From Kiloniellales bacterium (GTDB lineage Bacteria; Pseudomonadota; Alphaproteobacteria; Kiloniellales; JAKSDN01): 64,000 nucleotides of DNA. The DNA lies in the NCBI GenBank assembly GCA_028280455.1, contig JANQLT010000030.1, positions 1-64,000 on the forward strand, in the 5' to 3' direction. Within the stretch, counting starts at the first letter, position 1, and each line of letters opens with the position of its first letter. Shown one piece after another: positions 18,102 through 28,870 of this stretch. Under the pieces are notes generated by a model that made no database searches, had not been told where the DNA came from, and saw only the letters and a program-made list of their open reading frames with translations. Position numbers and translations under genes: made by a program.

Positions 18102-19195
18102 CTCTCATCGGCCGCCCCGTCGCTTTGCTCGCCGCCTTCCTGCGCTGGTGGCTCGCCGAGCTGGCCGGCCTGGTCCCGGCGGGCCTGCGCCGCGCCCTGC
18201 GCCCGAGCCGGCCGATCTTCCTGCTCGAGACCGAGGCCTCCCGGGTCAGGTTCCGGCTGTTCCGCGGCCAGCGCAGCAGCGAGCTGGGCGCGCTCGAGCT
18301 GAGCGCCGTCAGCCCGGACCGGCAGCGCGCGGAGATCGCCGAGATCGCGCGGCGGGTCAAGCTGGGTAAGAGCGACGTCGCCCTGCGCCTGCCGGCGGCG
18401 CTGGCGCTGCATCGCAGCGTGACCCTGCCCCTGGCGGCGGAGGCGGACCTGCGGCAGGCCATCGCCTTCCAGTTGGACCGCCAGACGCCCTTCGCGCCGG
18501 AGGACATCGCCTTCGACTACAGCCTGCGGGAGCGCTCCGCGGCCCAGCAGTCGGTGACCGCCGATCTGACCATGGTGCCGCGACGCGACATCGAAGCCGC
18601 CCTCGCCCGGGCGCGCGACTGGGGCCTCGAGCCGGACATCGTCGACGTGGCCGGCGACGCGCCGGAGCGGCCGCCGGCGATCAACCTGCTGTCCGATCGC
18701 GTCTCGGTCAGCCGGCGGCGCTGGGCGCGCCTGGACATGGCCCTCGGCCTGGCCGCCGTCGTGCTGCTCGCCGCCGCGATTCTCGTGCCGCTCGGCAAGC
18801 GTCAAGCGCAGCTCGAGGGTCTTCAACGGGAGCTGGCCGTCGCCAAGCTGCAGGCGGAGAAGGTGCTGCGGATCAAGGAGGAGATCGCCCTGCTGCGCAG
18901 CGAGAACAGCTTCCTGCTCGAGGAGAAGGAAAGGCTGCCGTTGCGCACGCTGCTGCTCGACGAGCTGACCCGGATCCTGCCCGACGGCACCTGGGCGACG
19001 GAGCTGCAGATCCGTGGCAAGACGATCCGCCTCAAGGGCTACTCGTCTTCGGCGGCGTCGCTGATCGGCATCATCGACGCCGAGCCGGGCCTGGTCATGC
19101 CGGCCTTCCGCTCGTCGGTGAAGCGCGACCCGCGCTCCGGGGCCGAGACCTTCTCGCTTTCCTTCGAGACCCTGGAAGGGCAGCAGGGGCTATGA
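18098..19195 (+). CDS. gspL: Type II secretion protein GspL (PilM/PilN-like fusion)
   Basis: 365 residues. Cytoplasmic actin-like (PilM/GspL) part up to ~205, with VALRLPAALALHRSVTLPLAAE and IAFQLDRQTPFAPEDIAFDY. One transmembrane helix (ALGLAAVVLLAAAILVPLG) follows, then a coiled coil and a PilN-like periplasmic domain (LDELTRILPDGTWATELQI...). It recruits GspE to the membrane and pairs with GspM. Overlaps gspJ and gspM by 4 nt each. Confidence 0.9.
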   Translation: MTLIGRPVALLAAFLRWWLAELAGLVPAGLRRALRPSRPIFLLETEASRVRFRLFRGQRSSELGALELSAVSPDRQRAEIAEIARRVKLGKSDVALRLPAALALHRSVTLPLAAEADLRQAIAFQLDRQTPFAPEDIAFDYSLRERSAAQQSVTADLTMVPRRDIEAALARARDWGLEPDIVDVAGDAPERPPAINLLSDRVSVSRRRWARLDMALGLAAVVLLAAAILVPLGKRQAQLEGLQRELAVAKLQAEKVLRIKEEIALLRSENSFLLEEKERLPLRTLLLDELTRILPDGTWATELQIRGKTIRLKGYSSSAASLIGIIDAEPGLVMPAFRSSVKRDPRSGAETFSLSFETLEGQQGL

Positions 19196-19776
19196 GCGGC
19201 CTCTCGCCCGTGACCCGCAAGCTGCTGGCGGTGACGCTGCTGATCCTTCTGGCCTTCGGCGCCTGGAGCCTGGTCGCCGAGCCGATCCTGGCGCGCCACG
19301 ATCTCTACCGGCAGCAGATCGAGGAGACCGAGGCCTTGCTCGCGCGCTACCGCTCGGTGATCGGCACCGAGGCGGCCCTGAAGCGCGAGCGCGCGCTGCT
19401 CGAGGAGACCGCGACGGCCAGCGGCGGCCTGCTGGAGGCCGACAGCCCGAACCTGGGCGCCGCCGACATCCAGACCCGGATCAAGGCCATCGTCGATGCC
19501 AGCGGCGCCTCGCTGAAGAGCATGGGCAACGTGCCGCCGGAGTCCCGCGAGGGCTTCCAGCGCGTCGCCACGCGGGTCAACCTGCTGTCCGACACGCGGG
19601 CCTTGCAGCAGGTCCTGCACGATATCGAGACGGCACGGCCCTACCTCTTCGTCGACAACCTCTCGGTGCGCGCGCGCAACCGGCGGGCCCGCCGCAACGG
19701 CGAGGGCGACGCGGCCGCGGCGCAGCTCCAGGTCGGCTTCGACGTCTACGGCTTCATCCAAGCGGCCCCGCAATGA
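19192..19776 (+). CDS. gspM: Type II secretion protein GspM (GspMb type)
   Basis: 194 residues: one N-terminal membrane helix (LLAVTLLILLAFGAWSLV), a periplasmic coiled coil (DLYRQQIEETEALLARYRSV), then a ferredoxin-like domain (TRIKAIVDASGASLKSMGN; LHDIETARPYLFVDNLSVRAR). The pattern matches the GspMb branch rather than the enterobacterial GspM. It partners GspL. ATG overlaps the gspL stop; the stop overlaps the next gene. Confidence 0.88.
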   Translation: MSGLSPVTRKLLAVTLLILLAFGAWSLVAEPILARHDLYRQQIEETEALLARYRSVIGTEAALKRERALLEETATASGGLLEADSPNLGAADIQTRIKAIVDASGASLKSMGNVPPESREGFQRVATRVNLLSDTRALQQVLHDIETARPYLFVDNLSVRARNRRARRNGEGDAAAAQLQVGFDVYGFIQAAPQ

Positions 19777-20387
19777 CCGCGCGCAGCCGCCACGGCATGG
19801 GCCGGACCTGGCTTCTCTCGCTGCTCTGTCTCGGCCTGGGCGGCTGGACGGCCTGGGTGCTGGCCGGCGACGGGCCGCGGACGGACCCGCAGAGATCGGC
19901 CGTGACGGTGGCCGCCGAGGTCGAGGCGCCGGCGCGGCCGGCCGGCGGCCTCGGCCTGCCCGCGCTCGAGGCGCTGAGCGAGACGGTCGAGCGGCCGCTG
20001 TTCGCGGCGCCGCGACGGGCCGCCGAGACGCAACCGGCGGCCGCGGTCGCGAAGGGCGCGGCCGAGCCCGCCGCGCCCCTGGCCTTGCGCGGCGTCATCA
20101 TCTCGCCGGCCGGCCGCTCGGCCCTGCTGCAGCCCGAGACTCGCGGCGAGCCGGTCTGGGTCGCCGAGGGCAAGAGCTACGGCGGCTGGCAGCTCGCCGC
20201 GGTGGAGGAGACGCGAGTCACGATCCGTCGCGCCGGCACCTCGCGGGAGCTGCTGCTGAAGGACGAGCCTTCCCCGGCGGCGCCGAAGCGGCGGCGCGCC
20301 CGCGAGCGCGAGCGGGAGGAGCAGGCCGACCCGGACGCCGCCGAGTCCGGCGACCTGCAGGCCGCGGACGAACCCGCCGAGCAATGA
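19773..20387 (+). CDS. Type II secretion GspC/GspN-like inner-membrane protein
   Basis: 204 residues: one N-terminal membrane helix (TWLLSLLCLGLGGWTAWVLAG), a linker, then a GspC homology-region-like fold (LALRGVIISPAGRSALLQ; VWVAEGKSYGGWQLAAVEETRVTIRR). A charged Arg/Glu-rich tail follows. The segment ETVERPLFAAPRR before the domain is common in this family. It should link the platform (L/M) to the secretin. There is no PDZ or coiled-coil domain at the C-terminus, so it is a short GspC or the GspN-type protein. Last gene of the operon. Confidence 0.8.
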   Translation: MTARSRHGMGRTWLLSLLCLGLGGWTAWVLAGDGPRTDPQRSAVTVAAEVEAPARPAGGLGLPALEALSETVERPLFAAPRRAAETQPAAAVAKGAAEPAAPLALRGVIISPAGRSALLQPETRGEPVWVAEGKSYGGWQLAAVEETRVTIRRAGTSRELLLKDEPSPAAPKRRRAREREREEQADPDAAESGDLQAADEPAEQ

Positions 20388-20432
20388 CCGGGACATCGGC
20401 GCGGGGGCGATACCGTCGTTAGGTGCCGAAGG

Positions 20433-20524
20433 GAAACGAACCGCCCCCTCACCTGGCTCCGGCTAAGCTCAGCCTTCGGCTTCGCCAAGCCTAGCCGGAG
20501 CCGGGTGAGGGGGCGGTTCGTTTC
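20433..20524. repeat. Long hairpin: 32-bp inverted repeat after the gsp operon
   Basis: Arms 20433-20464 and 20493-20524 are complementary over 32 positions with a single mismatch (a G/T-type change), and pairing continues a base or more inward (GGCTA/TAGCC). The 28-nt centre itself contains small GGC/GCC stems around TTCG. It sits between the converging gsp operon and the DUF1491 gene. Much longer than a normal terminator stem and with no T-run, so it could be a bidirectional transcription block or a mobile palindromic element. Confidence 0.85.
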
Positions 20525-20606
20525 GAGGTCGAAGGCTGCCATGGCCATCGCCAGCGCGTCGCCGGACGAGCGGAGCGGCGACGAGTCCGCCCGAGCGGAA
20601 AACGCG

Positions 20607-20948
20607 CTAGATGACCGCGCCGCGGAAGGGGTTCTCGCCGTTCGGGTGCTCGACCTCGACGACCCAGAGATCGGGGTCCCGTCGGACCGCCCGTTCCACG
20701 TAGGCCTCAGCGTCGCCGGCGGAGAGGCGGCGCTCGCCGGTCGCCGCCAGCCAGCAGGGGTTGCCGTCGGCGTCGCGGGTCTGGGTCAGGATCCGGTAGC
20801 CGACCGCCGGCTGCAGGATCTTCAGCACCACGGCGCCGCGCCGCGGCTCGCCTTCGCGCAGGACCTCGATCCGCAAGCCCAGCTCCCGGCAATGCCTGAT
20901 CTGGACTTTGACCCAGGTCTCCGTGGGGCGGCGATAGTCGTAGGGCAT
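20607..20948 (-). CDS. DUF1491 family protein
   Basis: 113 residues matching DUF1491, a family of unknown function common in alphaproteobacteria. Visible blocks: ETWVKVQIRHCRELGLRIEV, RRGAVVLKI, GNPCWLAATGERRLSAGDAEAYVERAVRRDPDLWVVEVE. Soluble, no signal. The ATG at 20948 begins MPYDYRRPTE. Monocistronic between the long hairpin and the EAL gene (same strand, upstream). Confidence 0.85.
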   Translation of the reverse strand: MPYDYRRPTETWVKVQIRHCRELGLRIEVLREGEPRRGAVVLKILQPAVGYRILTQTRDADGNPCWLAATGERRLSAGDAEAYVERAVRRDPDLWVVEVEHPNGENPFRGAVI

Positions 20949-21021
20949 GCAGGCTCGCGGCGAGGCCGGGCGGGGCCGGCGTGGGCCCCGCGGGCGGGAC
21001 GGCGAGCTTAGCCCGTCGCGC

Positions 21022-22224
21022 TCAGGCCGTTAAGCGGCCATCCAGGGCGACGATCTTGGCGCCGGCCATGGCTTGCGCCAGGACCAGCTCGAGGAAGTCC
21101 TCGGCCGGCACCGGCTTGCCGAACAGGAAGCCCTGGGCCCGGCCGCAGCCGATGGAGCGCAGGTACTCGGCCGTCTCCGAGGTCTCGATGCCCTCGGCGC
21201 AGACCGGCATGCCGAGCTGGTGGGCCAGGGTGACCAGGGCCTTCACGACCGTCCGGGCGTCCGGGTCGTGGTCGAGATCCATGATCAGCGAGCGGTCGAA
21301 CTTCAGCTCGCTGAGCGGCAGGCGGTAGATCTCGGCCAGCGAGGAGTAGCCGGCGCCGAAGTCGTCCAGCGATACGGCGATGTTCTTCAGGCGCAGCCGG
21401 GTCAGGATGTCGGCCGCCTTGCGGGTGTCGGCCATGGCCGCCTGCTCGGTGATCTCGACGGCGAGCAGCTTCGAGTCCAGGCCGGCGTCGCTGAGCATGG
21501 AGGCGATCCGGTCGGGCAAGGTCAGGTCTGTGAGCTGCTTGGCCGAGATGTTGATCGAGATCGGCAGGCTGATGCCGCGGCGGTGCCAGGTGGTCAGCTC
21601 GGCGATGGTCGCGCGCAGCAGGATCTCGGTCATCGGGCCGATCAGGTCGTTGGACTCCGCGAGCGAGATGAACTCGCCCGGCATGATGATGCCGCGCGTC
21701 GGGTGCATCCAACGGATCAGGGCCTCGCAGCCGATGATCGGGAAGCCGTCCTTGGCCTGCAGATCGACCTTCGGCTGGAAGTAGGGGACGAAGCGCTCCA
21801 TCGCGATCGCCTTCTCCAGCCCGGCCACGGTGACGCCGGCCGCTTCCAGCCAGACCGAGCGCAGGGCGCCCTCGAGCGCCGAGACCGCGACCGGCTTCTG
21901 CAGGACCGCGATCATGGTCAGGCCGAACATGCGCCCGAGCCGCTGGGCGGTCGAGATCACCCGCTCGTCCTGCCCGCTGGCCAGGATGATGGGCGCGGCG
22001 CAGCCTCGATCGGCCAGGTCCCGCAGCAGCTCGACGCCGTCGATGTCCGGCATGGTCAGGTCGAGCAGCACGGCCGTGGGATCGTGCTTGTCGTAGGTGA
22101 CGACGAACTCGGCTTGGTTGCCGGCCTCCTCGACGCGGAATCCCATCTCTTCGGCGACGTCGCGGTACATCGACCGCATCTCGGGCTCGTCGTCGACTAC
22201 CAGGAGTCTGTTGTGGTCGCTCAT
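21022..22224 (-). CDS. Response regulator with EAL c-di-GMP phosphodiesterase domain
   Basis: About 400 residues: REC domain (acidic pair D11/D12, phospho-acceptor D55 in LLDLTMPD, Lys in LQKP) then a full EAL domain. Catalytic residues are all present: Glu167 in CEALIRW, Asn in INISAKQL, Glu in EITEQ, Asp-Asp in LDDFGAGYSS, Lys in ELKFDRS, Glu in CAEGIET and Gln in QGFLFG. It should hydrolyse c-di-GMP under phosphorelay control. I chose the ATG at 22224; a TTG at 22251 would overlap the upstream kinase stop as TTGA. Downstream partner of the hybrid kinase. Confidence 0.93.
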   Translation of the reverse strand: MSDHNRLLVVDDEPEMRSMYRDVAEEMGFRVEEAGNQAEFVVTYDKHDPTAVLLDLTMPDIDGVELLRDLADRGCAAPIILASGQDERVISTAQRLGRMFGLTMIAVLQKPVAVSALEGALRSVWLEAAGVTVAGLEKAIAMERFVPYFQPKVDLQAKDGFPIIGCEALIRWMHPTRGIIMPGEFISLAESNDLIGPMTEILLRATIAELTTWHRRGISLPISINISAKQLTDLTLPDRIASMLSDAGLDSKLLAVEITEQAAMADTRKAADILTRLRLKNIAVSLDDFGAGYSSLAEIYRLPLSELKFDRSLIMDLDHDPDARTVVKALVTLAHQLGMPVCAEGIETSETAEYLRSIGCGRAQGFLFGKPVPAEDFLELVLAQAMAGAKIVALDGRLTA

Positions 22225-22247
22225 GATGTTCGATCCGATGCGCGCGT

Positions 22248-25124
<2,877 letters not shown>

Positions 25125-25277
25125 ACTGCGTGAATCCCTCTAGGCGACGCACTGGGGCGTCGGGGGTCACGAGCGCAGGATTATGCTAACGCCGGGCCCA
25201 TTGAAATTGCGTAAACCCCTGTCGCCGGGGCGAAATCTGCGTTAGCTCGGATGGCCTAGGCGCATCGGCGAGACCGC

Positions 25278-25838
25278 TCAGGCGGACTCCGTCTTGACGA
25301 CCCGATCGCCGACCGTGACGCGACCGTCCCGCACGACCCGGCCGTAGAGGCCGCGGAAGCGGTTGGCCTTGCCGACGCCGACGTTGCAGAAGGCGGCGGC
25401 CTCGCGCCCGTAGCGCTCGACGAAGGCGCCGCAGGCATGGTGCGGCGCGTCGGTGACCTCGATGACCGCGCTGCCGATGCTCAGCCGCTGGCCGGTCGGC
25501 AGGTTCTCGAGGCTGGTGTCGATGTCGATGAAGAGGTTGTCGCCGGCCAGGGGCCAGCGCGCCCGCTCGCCGGCGATCAGCGAGATGCAGCGCGCGCTCA
25601 TGATGCAGATCTGCACGTCCGGGTGCGAGCGCCCGTCCTCGCTGTGCATGTGCGAGTCCTGGACCCAGCGGTCGCCGTGGGTGCCGCCTTCGAGGCTGAT
25701 CTCGCAGCTCTCCAAGTCCTGGCGCTCGTCCTCGGCCGGGCGGATGACGATCGCCTCGAGACGGCCATTGTCCTTCGGCGCGTCGAGGATATGGGGCAGG
25801 CCCGCCTCGAGCTCGGCCTTGGTGAGATGCTTGGTCAT
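25278..25838 (-). CDS. MOSC domain protein
   Basis: 186 residues. MOSC (molybdenum cofactor sulfurase C-terminal) features: EISLEGGTHGDRWVQDSHMH, PLAGDNLFIDIDTSLENLPTGQRLSIGSAVIEVT in pieces, and the conserved Cys in HHACGAFVERYG. Related proteins (YiiM, YuaD, mARC) bind Moco or handle sulfur on it and reduce N-hydroxylated compounds. The ATG at 25838 (MTKHLTKAELEAG) is the first after the upstream gene, 80 nt away. A link to the nearby molybdoenzyme at 28863-31526 is possible but only positional. Confidence 0.88.
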   Translation of the reverse strand: MTKHLTKAELEAGLPHILDAPKDNGRLEAIVIRPAEDERQDLESCEISLEGGTHGDRWVQDSHMHSEDGRSHPDVQICIMSARCISLIAGERARWPLAGDNLFIDIDTSLENLPTGQRLSIGSAVIEVTDAPHHACGAFVERYGREAAAFCNVGVGKANRFRGLYGRVVRDGRVTVGDRVVKTESA

Positions 25839-25918
25839 GGTCTCGCTCCGCAGTGGGCGGCCAAGGGTGCCGACTCCGACACAAAGATCAAGCCCGGACG
25901 GGGCCCGGCGCCGCCGGT

Positions 25919-27406
25919 TCAGCAGCGCAGGTCCTGGCGGCCGGCGCGCCGCAGGGGCCGCTCGAAGGGCTTGTCCAGGGGCAGCACCCAGTCGGCGTGG
26001 CCCATGTCGCGCTCGATCTTGGTCAGGTCGCGCGTCGGATCGATCAGCCGCGCGGGCCAGCGGCCGTTCAGCGAGCTGCAGACATCGGCGCGCACCTCGA
26101 CCGGCGCGATGCCCTCTTCTTCGGCCCAGACCTCGGCCAGGTGGTGGGCGAACTGCAGGATCATGTCCGGTCGGGAGCTGACCGGGCGGGCCTGGTGTTC
26201 CAGCAGGTAGTCTTCCGGCCTGACCTCCCAGGTCTCGCCCGTCGCCGGGTCGCGGACGATGAAGAGCGCCTCCGAGCGTTTGTCGCGCAGCTTCATGCGC
26301 CAGGAGAAGCGGTGGCCCTCCTCGTTCCAGGCGACGTCGCCGGGATAGAGGTAGTGGCGCAGCGGCACCAGGACCTGCAAGGCCAGCCAGAGGCCGATGA
26401 AGGCCGCCAAGAGCCGGCCGCCCAGGCCGAGGCGGCTCGGTACGGGCGCCGGCCGCCAGTCGGCCGAGCCGCCCCAGGCGGGCAGGGCGATCGTCGGCCA
26501 GACGCGGTGGGCGAGCCAGCGGTAGAGCTGCTTGGGCCAGTCCGGGTCGAGGAACATCAGGGTCGCCGCCATGGTCATCCAGGGGAAGATGCCGATGCGG
26601 AACAGGAAGTGGTTCGAGAGGTGGAAGGCGAAGTAGACCACCATCACCGGGCCGCGGGTCCGCTTGAACATCAGCAGCGGCGCGCCGATCAGGTGCAGCA
26701 GGATCGAGCCGTAGGCGGCGAGGGCGACGACCCAGTCCTCGTTGTACAGGGGCCCGAGCAGATGGTGATCGCGCCGGGCCAGCCACATGCCGAGTGGCTC
26801 CAGGCGCAGCCAGTCGGCGTTCATCTTGACCAGGCCGGCGTAGAGGTAGACGACCTCGAATTGCAGCCGAAAGATCCAGATCGTCCAGGAGGGGATCGTC
26901 GCGTCTTGACTCCTGCGCCGGATCCAGGCGTCGAGCGAGTAGCTGCGATGGGCCGGCACGATCATCAGCAGGAAGGCGACCAAGATCACCAGGTAGAAGT
27001 GATTGAGGTAGCGCGATTGGTCCAAGAGGAAGATGTAGAGGAAGGCGACGAAGAAGAGGATCGTCGCCAGGCGATAGAACAGCCCGACCATGATCATGAA
27101 GGACAGTACGGCGATTCCGACGAAGTGCCAGTACATGCCGTCGCCCGGCCAGGGCGCGACCCAGTCGAAGCCGAAGTAGGTAAAGTAGAAGTCCGGCGCG
27201 ATGTAGTGCCGATCGATCCACCCGTGCTCGAAGAAGCGCCAGACCTCGACCAGCATGATGAAGCCGAAGGCGATCCGCAGGAACACCAGCGCGGAGGCGT
27301 CGACCTGCGTGAAGAGCGCCGCCGCCAGGCGCGCCGAGAGCGGCCGGCGGCCGGTCTCCTCGGCGCCGACGGCGAGGCCGGCGGCCAATGGCTGGTGGGT
27401 CGTCAC
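25919..27406 (-). CDS. HTTM / vitamin K-dependent gamma-carboxylase-like membrane protein
   Basis: 495 residues with an HTTM (horizontally transferred transmembrane) domain in residues ~30-300 and a soluble C-terminal part. Alignment by eye to human GGCX gives three convincing blocks: NHFYLVIL (His136, GGCX His160 position), AGLVKMNADW (Lys194, GGCX Lys218 position) and FHLSNHFLFRIGIFPWM (GGCX FHLMNSQLFSIGMFPYV). GGCX oxidises vitamin K hydroquinone and carboxylates Glu; functions of most bacterial HTTM proteins are unknown. GTG/ATG start at 27406 (MTTHQPLAAG). It sits upstream of the MOSC gene on the same strand. Confidence 0.88.
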   Translation of the reverse strand: MTTHQPLAAGLAVGAEETGRRPLSARLAAALFTQVDASALVFLRIAFGFIMLVEVWRFFEHGWIDRHYIAPDFYFTYFGFDWVAPWPGDGMYWHFVGIAVLSFMIMVGLFYRLATILFFVAFLYIFLLDQSRYLNHFYLVILVAFLLMIVPAHRSYSLDAWIRRRSQDATIPSWTIWIFRLQFEVVYLYAGLVKMNADWLRLEPLGMWLARRDHHLLGPLYNEDWVVALAAYGSILLHLIGAPLLMFKRTRGPVMVVYFAFHLSNHFLFRIGIFPWMTMAATLMFLDPDWPKQLYRWLAHRVWPTIALPAWGGSADWRPAPVPSRLGLGGRLLAAFIGLWLALQVLVPLRHYLYPGDVAWNEEGHRFSWRMKLRDKRSEALFIVRDPATGETWEVRPEDYLLEHQARPVSSRPDMILQFAHHLAEVWAEEEGIAPVEVRADVCSSLNGRWPARLIDPTRDLTKIERDMGHADWVLPLDKPFERPLRRAGRQDLRC

Positions 27407-27472
27407 GGGCTGCGCTCCTCCGGCCGGCAGCCTAACACGCGAAAAACTACAGATTTCCGAACGCGGAGAGCG

Positions 27473-28870
27473 TCAGGTGGCGCCGTCGCCGCGCTCGAGC
27501 GACCAGACCGGGACGGCCACCGCCAGGCCCCTGAGCTGTTGCGCCCCCTGCGGCCGCAAGGCCTCGGAGTCCGGGGCGGCTTTGGCGACGGTCTCGTCCA
27601 TCAGCACGGCGACGCCGAGCGACTTGGCCAGGGCTTCCAGGCGGGCGGCGCGGTTGACGGTGTCGCCGTAGACCGTGAAGGCCCGGCGTTTCGCCGAGCC
27701 GACGCTACCGGCGGCGACCGGGCCGGCGGCCAGGCCGACGCGGATGCCGAAGCGGGTCGTGTCGGCGTGCGCCGCGAGCGCTTTCGCCGCCCGCAGCGCC
27801 GCCGCCTCGGGATCGTCGAGCTCGAGCGGCGCGTTGAAGACCGCCAGCAGGCCGTCGCCGGTGAAGCTGACGACGACGCCCTGCTCGGCGCTGACCAGAT
27901 CCGCGCAGTCGGCGAGGAAGCCGTTGAGGGTGGCGATCACCTCCTGCGGATCGCGGTCCGCCGCGAAGACGGTGAAGTCGCGGATGTCCATGATCAGCAC
28001 CGCGCCATGGCGCTTGTGGGGCGCCAGGGCGGACTCGTCGGCGATCAGGCGGCTGGCGATGGCCTCCGGCAGATAGCGGCCGAGCGTCTGGGTGATCCGC
28101 TCGCGCGTCGCCCGCTCGGCCTCGCGCTCGGCCTCGGCCGCGAGCTGGGCGAAGAACACCCGCCGCGCCCGATAGACCGCCAGCGCCAGGATCAGGGAGG
28201 CGATGAAGACGAAAGCGGTCTCCTCGATCCGATTGCCGGTCCCGATGAAGTCGGGCGAGAGGGTCAGGTCCTGATAGTCCTGCGCCGAGGCGCCCGGTTG
28301 CAGGTCGCCCCAGGAGAGCCGCCGTTCCATGTCGCTGATCGCGTAGAGAAAGGCGCTCCACCAGCCGACGACGACCATCAGCCCGGACCAGGCGACCAAG
28401 CGCCAGGACAGCGAAAGGCAGGCCATGGCGAGCAGCGGCAGCAGGTAGTAGATGCCGTAGGCGCGGTAGCCGAAGATCCGTGGCACCTCGGCGTCGCGCA
28501 ACAGCGGCACGATCGCGAAGAGCACGCAGAGGCCGAGAATGTCGGCGGCGTAGAGCGCGTACTTCAGCCACCAGCGATCGTAGCGCGTGCCGATGACGGC
28601 GAAGGCCAGGACGCCGAAAGCCGTGAAGGCGAAGAAGGCCGCCAGCCCCGCCGAGCTGGGTGTCCGCCCTGTACCGAGCGCGACACCGAGGAACCAGACG
28701 AAGCCGACGAAGACCACCAGCGTCCGGCAGAGGATCGCCAGACGCAGGCCCTTCCTTTCGGCCTGCAGGAGCCGGTTCAGGTCGGCATCGTCAGCCACGC
28801 CCGATGCTGCGCCGGCTGAGGCGGGACGCGCAAGCGCCCCGTCCTCGCCCGCGCTGGCCGTCTCAGGCAA
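27473..28870 (-). CDS. Membrane-anchored class III nucleotidyl cyclase
   Basis: 465 residues: N-terminal membrane region with about six helices (residues ~45-235), a helical linker, then a cyclase homology domain (~285-460). Metal-binding Asp295 (LIMDIRDF) and Asp339 ([10 protein letters not shown]) are present, as are the Asn/Arg of VNRAARLE. The Lys that usually selects adenine (K-F-I-G-D) is Ser335 here (S-F-T-G-D). Start TTG 28870 has AGAAGGG 6 nt upstream and overlaps the 3' end of the molybdoenzyme gene by 8 nt; a longer frame goes to 28930 and a GTG at 28795 is also possible. Confidence 0.87.
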   Translation of the reverse strand: MPETASAGEDGALARPASAGAASGVADDADLNRLLQAERKGLRLAILCRTLVVFVGFVWFLGVALGTGRTPSSAGLAAFFAFTAFGVLAFAVIGTRYDRWWLKYALYAADILGLCVLFAIVPLLRDAEVPRIFGYRAYGIYYLLPLLAMACLSLSWRLVAWSGLMVVVGWWSAFLYAISDMERRLSWGDLQPGASAQDYQDLTLSPDFIGTGNRIEETAFVFIASLILALAVYRARRVFFAQLAAEAEREAERATRERITQTLGRYLPEAIASRLIADESALAPHKRHGAVLIMDIRDFTVFAADRDPQEVIATLNGFLADCADLVSAEQGVVVSFTGDGLLAVFNAPLELDDPEAAALRAAKALAAHADTTRFGIRVGLAAGPVAAGSVGSAKRRAFTVYGDTVNRAARLEALAKSLGVAVLMDETVAKAAPDSEALRPQGAQQLRGLAVAVPVWSLERGDGAT

